Assembly (NCBI GenBank): GCA_910588315.1
Contig: CAJUQF010000002.1
Span: 53,977-63,884 of the forward strand
Origin: an uncultured Christensenellaceae bacterium
GTDB lineage: Bacteria > Bacillota > Clostridia > Christensenellales > Pumilibacteraceae
Direction of reading: 5' to 3'
DNA length: 9,908 nucleotides
Each line of letters begins with the position of its first letter. Within the stretch, counting starts at the first letter, position 1. The position numbers and the translations under genes were made by a program. Under the pieces are notes generated by a model. That model did no database searches and was not told the origin of the DNA. It saw only the letters and a list, made by a program, of their open reading frames with translations. Below, piece by piece: positions 1 through 5,500 of this stretch.

Positions 1-969
1 CACTTCTATCTGCGATACGGATACGAAATTTTCCTTACCGCCGCTCATGCCTATAAGCCTTATCGCGTCGCCTGTTATCGGCTCGAACTCGAACGTGTAT
101 ATCTCGCAGCTTTCGCCGAAGTCCTCGCGCTTATCCGATACGGGATAGCCTACCGACTTTTTGAGCGTAACGTCCGTCCAGCCGCCGAGAGTGCGTACCT
201 GCACTTTTATATCTCCGTCGGCGAACCAGCCGCCCGTCGTCCAAGTGTCGCCTTCCTGAAACACAAGCTTTGTAAAAGGAAGCTGCTCGCCGAACGAATA
301 GCCCATGTAGAAATAGCCTCTGCCACCACCGTTGAAAGAATCGTACTGCATCGGACCGGTACCGGTCGTCCCGACCGGATAGATCTTTTCGTTGCGTATG
401 ACGTTGAGATCTTTGTTGCCGCCGCCTGTGGGGTTCATGACCGAACATATGATGTCGCCCACGAGCGCGAGATTGTAATTTTTGAGATACGCGTCCTTAT
501 CCATGGCGACGCGCACATAGTCGAGCGCGTGCCACTTGCCGTCCTCCGCAGCGGTTATCTTGATCGTATGCCAACCGTAGTCCAATGCGTAACTTCCGAG
601 CGTATGTCCGTACTTCTCCGCGGCGCTCGCAAGCGAAACTTGATCTTGCGCCTCGCCGTCTATTTCGACGTTCAGCTTGCCGCCGTCCGGACCCACGTAC
701 CCGACAAGTTCTATGGCGCTGCCCTTAAACTTGTATTCGCCGTAAGAATCCGCGTCGAACGTGCAATGCTGCCACAGCCGCGACGCATTGCCGTTTTCAA
801 CCGGCGAAAACCCGTTCCACGTCCAGCCCGCGGCATCCGTTTCCACCGTTCTTAAATATTGTTGCGCACTCTCTTCCGCTTTCGCTTCTCGCGGTACGGC
901 AATAAACGCACCGCCCGCTATCGCTGCGGCTATCGCCGCAGTCGCTATTATCTTAGTGTGTTTTTTCAT
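1..969 (-). CDS. Exported protein with two carbohydrate-binding-like beta-sandwich modules (3' end outside window)
   Basis: The reading frame is open from an ATG at 969 to the window edge (323 codons, no stop seen). Residues 1-31 are a classic signal peptide: MKK, a hydrophobic Ala/Ile/Gly core, and an AKA cleavage site before EES. Residues about 48-155 match a galactose-binding-like beta-sandwich (IELVGYVGPDGGK, then DGKWHALDYV). Residues about 172-323 resemble a discoidin/F5-8C-like module (QYDSF, KLVFQEG, GGWFADG, AIRLIG). Both modules align over their whole length with the C-terminal half of the preceding gene's product, but no ADP-ribosylglycohydrolase domain is present here. It probably binds glycan outside the cell. 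The preceding stop (990-988) lies just upstream, so the gene is the third of an operon. An in-frame ATG at 978 is also possible: GGAG at 985-982 is 3 nt from it and 12 nt from 969, so the start is ambiguous. The alignment reaches the module's end at the window edge, so the protein may stop soon after or carry further domains. Confidence 0.85.
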   Translation of the reverse strand, partial: MKKHTKIIATAAIAAAIAGGAFIAVPREAKAEESAQQYLRTVETDAAGWTWNGFSPVENGNASRLWQHCTFDADSYGEYKFKGSAIELVGYVGPDGGKLNVEIDGEAQDQVSLASAAEKYGHTLGSYALDYGWHTIKITAAEDGKWHALDYVRVAMDKDAYLKNYNLALVGDIICSVMNPTGGGNKDLNVIRNEKIYPVGTTGTGPMQYDSFNGGGRGYFYMGYSFGEQLPFTKLVFQEGDTWTTGGWFADGDIKVQVRTLGGWTDVTLKKSVGYPVSDKREDFGESCEIYTFEFEPITGDAIRLIGMSGGKENFVSVSQIEV

Positions 970-987
970 TGCTCTCATTTACTCCTA

Positions 988-3084
988 TTATGCGTAGACT
1001 TCGAGTTCCCCGCAGGATATAAGCTTCTGCACTCCGCCGGGAGTACCGATCAAGCGTATGCCGTTTGCCTGTACGGGATCGAATGTAAACGTGAACGTTC
1101 TGCCCTGCTCGCCCATTGCGGCGTGCGTGTTGCCGACGGGATATTCGGGCGATACATCGAATTCTATATCCGTCCATTCGCCGTCGATATACGCCTGGAC
1201 GCGCAGCGTCCCGTTCGCGAACCAGCCGCCGTTTTCTCCCCAATGACCGCCCTCTTGGAAAATCAATTTCGAGATCGTGAGTTTGCGGTCGAACGTGTAG
1301 CCTACGTAGTCCTCGTAGTCTTTGGGATAAGGCGTGCCGTAAGGATCGTTACCCAAAAAGCTGTCGTACTGCGTGGACGAATGTCCCGTAAAGTACACGC
1401 CGTCGCAAATCGATCCGATACCGCCGCCGCCCGCGCCCGTGCCTATCGGTGTTTCCACCGAACAAACCGGCGTCGCCGCCGCGGTGCGTGCAAAGTTTAT
1501 ACCTTCCGTCGCGTAATACTCATCCTCGGTGCAAGGTATTTCGACATAGTTTACGGCGTGCCATTTTCCTTCGTCGAGCGCCGTGAGACGGATAACGTGC
1601 TTGCCGCTTTCGAGTCCGCGCAATTTTCTGAGCGTTTGCTCATACGCCACGGGTACCCACTTGCCGACGGTAAGCGTTTCTTCCGCGCCGAGATCGAGTA
1701 TGCCGTAGTCTTTGCCGTCCACTGTAAGCGCGAACCTGCCGCCGTTTACAGACGTAGTTCCCACTATTGCTATCTGCGTGCCTTCGAAAGTATATTCAGC
1801 CCAGCCGCCTTTATTCGTGGTGCCGTAACCGATACCGCCCTTGTAGCCCGAATCGACAAACTTGTTCATGCCGCCGAAAGTCCAGCCGTCCTGCGTGACC
1901 GTTACGTCTTTCGTGTACGTATCATTGTACGTCGACGGTGCAAAAACTTCGTCGTATATCGTATATTCCGACCCGTTCTTGATGCCGCCGGCGTCGAGTA
2001 TGACCTGTTCCGCTTGATAAGCGATGCGTTCGGCTATTTCGGATATATCATTGCTTTTAAGCCCCGGGCGGTTGGTGTTTTTGTAATATGTGCCGCTGTT
2101 TTCGAGAAATTCGCTCGGCAGTCCGTCTATACCGCACATTATACCCATGATAGTGCCGGCGGTCGCCGCGTTGCAGTCGTTGTCGTACCCGGCGAGAACG
2201 CCTATCTCGACGGTTTTTTTATAATCGTTGTCGCCGTAAAACAGCGCAAGGAGCGTCGCCGCAAAGTTTATCCTGCAATCGAGTACGTAGCCGTTATGAT
2301 ACTTTGCGTGTATCGCCTGCCGCGCAGTATGCCAATCGGTCGGATTGCTATCGTACTGCTGTTTCACAAAGTCATAGATCTGCGCCGTCACCATGCTGTC
2401 GGCAAAATACGAACGAACGTTTGCGAGCGATTCGTGTATATTATCCGAAAAGAACGCGTCCGCGCAAAGCATGGCATAAAACGCCGAGTTTTCCAGCACT
2501 ACGCCGTCGCCGACCGCCGCCATCCACCACTTAGTCCTGCCGTAACAGTTTTGCAACATACCGGGCGTTATCATTCCGAATATCTCGCATTCGATCTGCG
2601 CGTCGATCGCCTCGGCGGCTTTGTTCATGCCGAACTTGCCGGTCGCGGGAGGCACCACGCCCTGACGCATGAGCATCATCGCGTTATAATTGCCTTCCCA
2701 CAGATAGTCCTGGAAATGATATATCCATTCGGCGGGCATATCTTGATATGTAATATCGTTTACGCCGTACACTTCCATCATGTGCAGGAAGGTGTACTCG
2801 AAACTCGTATCGTCGTCCGTGACGTAAGACTGCGCCACAGCCCAGTGCAGATCGTCGTAAGTTCCCGGCGCGTCGATAAATTTAAACTCAGTCGGAAGCC
2901 CTGTAAAGTTTCCCCACAGCGCGCCCAGCCAGCCGCCTTCGATCTTGTTACGAAGCGTCTCGACCGTTATCGTTTTAGCCGGTTCGGCGTGCGGCGCCGT
3001 ATTCTCTTCGACCGTTATCGGAACGGCTATCGCGCCGAGTCCGATAAGCGCCGCTATCGCGACTGCCGTTACTTTTTTATTCAT
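988..3084 (-). CDS. Exported ADP-ribosylglycohydrolase-fold enzyme with C-terminal binding modules
   Basis: This 698-residue protein begins with a basic/hydrophobic export signal (MNKK, then a hydrophobic stretch to about residue 25); the cleavage site is unclear, possibly near PHA-E at 33/34. Residues about 41-365 are an ADP-ribosylglycohydrolase-type all-helical domain. It has GGWLGALWGNFTGLPTEF (50-67), the acidic DDDT metal-site motif (90-93) and the second metal motif GYDNDCNAATAG (299-310). Residues about 396-515 form a galactose-binding-like beta-sandwich and about 536-698 a discoidin-like module ending LISCGELEVYA, separated by a Gly-rich stretch (548-557). Characterised family members remove ADP-ribose from proteins or hydrolyse related N- and O-glycosidic bonds with two Mg ions. 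Export plus binding modules suggests an extracellular glycan substrate instead, which is inference. The start is firm: AAGGAGG at 3098-3092 lies 7 nt upstream, and the ATG shares one base with the previous stop (TAATG), implying coupled translation. Confidence 0.88.
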   Translation of the reverse strand: MNKKVTAVAIAALIGLGAIAVPITVEENTAPHAEPAKTITVETLRNKIEGGWLGALWGNFTGLPTEFKFIDAPGTYDDLHWAVAQSYVTDDDTSFEYTFLHMMEVYGVNDITYQDMPAEWIYHFQDYLWEGNYNAMMLMRQGVVPPATGKFGMNKAAEAIDAQIECEIFGMITPGMLQNCYGRTKWWMAAVGDGVVLENSAFYAMLCADAFFSDNIHESLANVRSYFADSMVTAQIYDFVKQQYDSNPTDWHTARQAIHAKYHNGYVLDCRINFAATLLALFYGDNDYKKTVEIGVLAGYDNDCNAATAGTIMGIMCGIDGLPSEFLENSGTYYKNTNRPGLKSNDISEIAERIAYQAEQVILDAGGIKNGSEYTIYDEVFAPSTYNDTYTKDVTVTQDGWTFGGMNKFVDSGYKGGIGYGTTNKGGWAEYTFEGTQIAIVGTTSVNGGRFALTVDGKDYGILDLGAEETLTVGKWVPVAYEQTLRKLRGLESGKHVIRLTALDEGKWHAVNYVEIPCTEDEYYATEGINFARTAAATPVCSVETPIGTGAGGGGIGSICDGVYFTGHSSTQYDSFLGNDPYGTPYPKDYEDYVGYTFDRKLTISKLIFQEGGHWGENGGWFANGTLRVQAYIDGEWTDIEFDVSPEYPVGNTHAAMGEQGRTFTFTFDPVQANGIRLIGTPGGVQKLISCGELEVYA
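991..1887 (-). repeat. Two-module unit shared with the downstream gene
   Basis: Residues 400-698 of the exported ADP-ribosylglycohydrolase-fold protein align with residues 48-323 of the next gene's product (828-1). Shared anchors are GWT, (D/E)GKWHA(V/L)(N/D)YV, CSV, QYDSF, KL(I/V)FQEG, GGWFA(N/D)G and IRLIG. The similarity is clear in protein but diverged, pointing to an old tandem duplication of the binding unit. Confidence 0.75.
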
Positions 3085-4355
3085 TATGCCGCCTCCTTAT
3101 TAAACCGTTTATACAGCGCCATGACTTCGTCCGCAAAGCTTTTGAGCGATATGACTTCGTAACCTTTCAAGTAAGTATGGACCTTATCGTCAAACGGCTC
3201 GTACCAGCGCTTGTCGATACCGTCTGTTCCGAGATACGCGCCCACTATGCTCCCTACAGTCGCGGCGTTGCAATCGTTGTCCAAACCTATTGCGACAGAC
3301 TGCGCTATCGTTTGCGTGAAATCGCCGTTGCCGAGCATAAGCGCGAATATCTCGGCGCATACGTTGTTGCGGATATGCACGCTGTTCATGCCGCTAAACC
3401 GCTCGTCGATCAGCGCTCTTGCGCTTTTATGATCGTCGAACTTGCCACGCATGGACAGCGCCCAGTCTATATCGCCTTTTAGCTTACAGCCGCGCGGTAT
3501 GCACCGTGCCGCAGTCTCGATCGCCTTTAACGGCTCCATGGTAAACGCCGCCGCGATCGCCGCCGCATTGAACATTTCGCCGTATATGCCGTTGCGCCTG
3601 TGCGTAAGGTACGCGTCGTTGTAACAGAGCTTTGCCGCGCGCACAGGATCGCCCGCGCAAACGTAGCCGAACACATCGGCGCGTATGCTTGCGCCTATCC
3701 ACTCGACAAACGGGTTGTCGTCCGCCGCTTGCTCGCCTTTAAAGCCCATGCTCATGCGCTTCAGAGCGCGATCCTCCGCGGTGCAAGCATACGGCAAAAG
3801 TTCTTGCCATATCTCGGCGACGTCCTCCACAGTATAACTCTCGCCGTAACGCTTTAACTGCAACATGCAAAGCACGGGATATGTAATATCGTCGTCCACC
3901 GGCACGCAATCGAGCGCGCCCAATGTGTACGTACTGCGCTTATCGACGCCGTACTGTATCCCGTCGGGATTGACTACCGTGTGCCAATATTCCGTCGGCG
4001 GAAACGGCGTGCCGCCGTCGCGCGCGATTTTTTCCATGTCCGCTATAGAGAAGCCTTCCACCGGCACGCCGAGCGTACAGCCGGCAAACCGTCCCGCGAT
4101 AGCGCCGAATATCCTTTTGTCCATATCGTTCGGCTTTCGCGCCGGCGCATCGAAATCGCCGAGTTTTAAAATATCGCCGAGACTATTCGGTTCGTCGCGG
4201 TCGATCGTTTCCGAATTTTTAAGTTCGGTTATGAGCTTTTTGAGCGCCGCATCGTCGAGCGTGGCGGTATCGATAATATCCCGTCCGTCCTGCTCGTGAC
4301 GCAAACGCAAATACAGATCGGCTTCTTCTTTGAGCTGTTTGTGCGTAAGTTCCAT
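3084..4355 (-). CDS. Cytosolic ADP-ribosylglycohydrolase-family protein
   Basis: This 423-residue protein lacks a signal peptide, so it should act in the cytosol. An N-terminal helical, charged region of about 80 residues precedes the catalytic domain. Domain motifs are FGAIAGRFAGCTLGVPVEG (83-101), an acidic DDDI (154-157) where the family has a DDT-type metal site, and GLDNDCNAATVG (357-368), which supplies the second set of metal ligands. The family hydrolyses ADP-ribosyl or similar glycosidic bonds with two Mg ions; the substrate here is unknown. The frame is open up to 4469, but the ATG at 4355 is preferred. AAAGGTG at 4365-4359 is well placed, MELTHKQ is a sensible N-terminus, and the longer version would overlap the divergent regulator's start and promoter. 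It is the first gene of the operon with the exported paralogue, so intracellular and extracellular versions of the same fold are co-expressed. An N-terminal extension is unlikely. Confidence 0.88.
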   Translation of the reverse strand: MELTHKQLKEEADLYLRLRHEQDGRDIIDTATLDDAALKKLITELKNSETIDRDEPNSLGDILKLGDFDAPARKPNDMDKRIFGAIAGRFAGCTLGVPVEGFSIADMEKIARDGGTPFPPTEYWHTVVNPDGIQYGVDKRSTYTLGALDCVPVDDDITYPVLCMLQLKRYGESYTVEDVAEIWQELLPYACTAEDRALKRMSMGFKGEQAADDNPFVEWIGASIRADVFGYVCAGDPVRAAKLCYNDAYLTHRRNGIYGEMFNAAAIAAAFTMEPLKAIETAARCIPRGCKLKGDIDWALSMRGKFDDHKSARALIDERFSGMNSVHIRNNVCAEIFALMLGNGDFTQTIAQSVAIGLDNDCNAATVGSIVGAYLGTDGIDKRWYEPFDDKVHTYLKGYEVISLKSFADEVMALYKRFNKEAA

Positions 4356-4389
4356 TTTCACCTTTCCGAATGTTTTTTTCGCAAGCCTA

Positions 4390-4418
4390 TTGACATTGCT
4401 TTGATTGTATGATAACAT
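4390..4418 (+). promoter_or_regulatory. Promoter of the AraC-family regulator gene
   Basis: A perfect -35 hexamer, TTGACA, lies at 4390-4395. Exactly 17 nt downstream is TAACAT (4413-4418), preceded by a TG at 4410-4411 that makes it an extended -10. Transcription would start about seven bases after the -10, at or beside the ATG at 4425, predicting a leaderless or nearly leaderless mRNA. No Shine-Dalgarno sequence is visible ahead of that ATG, which agrees with this. Confidence 0.6.
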
Positions 4419-4430
4419 ACGGTCATGCAA
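4404..4430 (-). promoter_or_regulatory. Candidate promoter of the ADP-ribosylglycohydrolase operon
   Basis: Read on the minus strand, TACAAT at 4409-4404 differs from the -10 consensus at one base. TTGCAT at 4430-4425 is the best -35 candidate, but the spacing is only 15 nt. Transcription would start near 4397, giving a leader of about 40 nt before the ATG at 4355. The -35 overlaps the start codon of the divergent regulator. A suboptimal -35 fits an activator-dependent promoter, which is inference from the match quality only. Confidence 0.4.
4407..4420. promoter_or_regulatory. 14-bp inverted repeat, candidate operator
   Basis: GTATGATAACATAC has perfect 5-bp arms (GTATG/CATAC), and six of seven base pairs match if the centre is counted. 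It covers the -10 of the regulator promoter and lies between the -35 and -10 candidates of the divergent operon. A protein bound here would affect both. AraC proteins often use direct repeats rather than palindromes, so the binding protein is unproven. Confidence 0.4.
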
Positions 4431-5351
4431 CATTCTACCGAAAAACGCGCAAAAACATTGCAAAATCAATCAAACAACGATGAAAACGTCCGATTCCAAC
4501 GGTTTTACGACTCGCATGTATTCGACGACAATCATGTCTGGCCGTACGGCTCGCTTTGGCGGTACATACCGGACTTCAGCGTAAACTGGCTGCACGCGCA
4601 CGATCATCTCGAGATCGGAAGATGCGTAAAAGGCTCCGGCATATATAATATCGGCGACAAACTGTTCCGCGTGCAGGCGCCGTGCTATGCGATAATCTAC
4701 GAGGGCGCCTGGCACTCCGCGACCGGAAACGTTTACGATAACTGCGAATGGAATTTTCTGTATATCGACACTAATTGGTTTTTACAGGCAATGCCGCAAT
4801 TCGCGCAAAACTTTAAAGGGCTTAATTGGCGAAAATACTCGTTTCCGCAAATTATGAGCGCGGCGCAATATCCGCAGATCGCGCGTATCATCAACGCGAT
4901 ATTCGACGAAAGTTCGCACGTGCGAGAAAACAATTTGCCGACCCTGACCGGACTCATCGTCTCTCTGCTCGCACACCACTCGGAATATATGACACCCAAC
5001 GAAAACGGCAACGTTATCGGCGAAGAAAATATCGCGCGAATAGCGCCCGCGCTGAGCTATATAACTTCTTCTTTTTCGCTCGACATGACGATAAAAGAGC
5101 TTGCCGACATGTGTTTTACGTCGGAAGCGACGCTGCGCAGGCTGTTTTACGATTTTTCGGGCAAATCGCCCATGGAATACCTTCACGACGTTCGCATAAA
5201 AAACGGCGCGCTGCTGCTCACCACGACGAAAAAACCGATAATAGAGATAGCGAGCGATATCGGTTATTCCACGGTGTCGAGCTTTAATCGGCAGTTCTCT
5301 TTGCACTACGGCTGTTCGCCGCGCGACTACCGCAAATCGCACAAAGAATGA
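4425..5351 (+). CDS. AraC-family transcriptional regulator
   Basis: This 308-residue cytosolic protein has the standard two-domain layout. The N-terminal half carries a cupin-like sensor, with HAHDHLEI (57-64) and a beta-rich stretch to YEGAWHSA (about residue 99); this domain usually binds a sugar or other small effector. The C-terminal 100 residues contain two helix-turn-helix motifs: IKELADMCFTSEATLRRLF (about 223-241) and the better conserved IIEIASDIGYSTVSSFNRQF (about 272-292), followed by GCSPRDYRK, typical of the AraC signature. It is divergent from the ADP-ribosylglycohydrolase operon across 69 bp and convergent with the GH36 gene, so it is the likely local regulator, most plausibly of the left operon. 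The ATG at 4425 is the only ATG before the sensor domain. It lacks a Shine-Dalgarno sequence and lies at the predicted transcription start. A TTG at 4458 is a weaker alternative start. Confidence 0.92.
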   Translation: MQHSTEKRAKTLQNQSNNDENVRFQRFYDSHVFDDNHVWPYGSLWRYIPDFSVNWLHAHDHLEIGRCVKGSGIYNIGDKLFRVQAPCYAIIYEGAWHSATGNVYDNCEWNFLYIDTNWFLQAMPQFAQNFKGLNWRKYSFPQIMSAAQYPQIARIINAIFDESSHVRENNLPTLTGLIVSLLAHHSEYMTPNENGNVIGEENIARIAPALSYITSSFSLDMTIKELADMCFTSEATLRRLFYDFSGKSPMEYLHDVRIKNGALLLTTTKKPIIEIASDIGYSTVSSFNRQFSLHYGCSPRDYRKSHKE

Positions 5352-5359
5352 CGGATAAT

Positions 5360-5399
5360 AAAAAACGACGCGGCGTTATCATATCGCCTCGTCGTTTTT
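5360..5399. terminator. Bidirectional rho-independent terminator
   Basis: AAAAACGACG (5361-5370) pairs perfectly with CGTCGTTTTT (5390-5399). After one mismatch, four more pairs form between 5372-5375 and 5385-5388, closing a short A/T-rich loop. The plus strand ends in five T's, terminating the regulator transcript just after its stop at 5351. Read on the minus strand, the stem is followed by TTTTTTATTAT, so it also ends the GH36 operon transcript arriving from the right. Confidence 0.85.
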
Positions 5400-5425
5400 C
5401 GCTTGCGGTACACGCAAGCGGTTTT
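5400..5425 (+). terminator. Second hairpin, possible backup terminator
   Basis: CGCTTGCG (5400-5407) and CGCAAGCG (5413-5420) form a perfect 8-bp stem with a 5-nt loop, followed by GTTTT on the plus strand. It directly abuts the first terminator. The T-run is short, so it may be a weak second terminator for the regulator or an mRNA-stabilising 3' stem for the GH36 transcript. From 5426 to the GH36 stop at 5501 nothing further is recognised. Confidence 0.45.
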
Positions 5426-5500
5426 AACGTGTTCGGATTATTTTATTCGACTTTAGTTATATACTGTCGGCAGCGAAACGGCGCCTGCACGAAAAGACTG

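Noticed and set aside
131..448. Minus-strand frame of 105 codons in the left part of the window
   Set aside because: It is an out-of-frame shadow of the exported binding protein, whose frame is open throughout with recognisable modules; this one is Arg-rich without a domain.
859..3162. Plus-strand open frame of 767 codons opposite the exported ARH-fold gene
   Set aside because: The translation is Arg/Val/Tyr-rich with no recognisable domain and no ribosome binding site. It is the antisense shadow of a gene with clear motifs, a good start and operon spacing.
4356..4469. 38-residue N-terminal extension of the cytosolic ARH-fold protein
   Set aside because: It would overlap the divergent regulator's promoter and start. 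The ATG at 4355 has a good AAAGGTG, and the extension shows no family similarity.
4782..5342. Minus-strand frame of 186 codons opposite the AraC gene
   Set aside because: It is antisense to two clear helix-turn-helix motifs, has an Arg-rich composition and no recognisable ribosome binding site.
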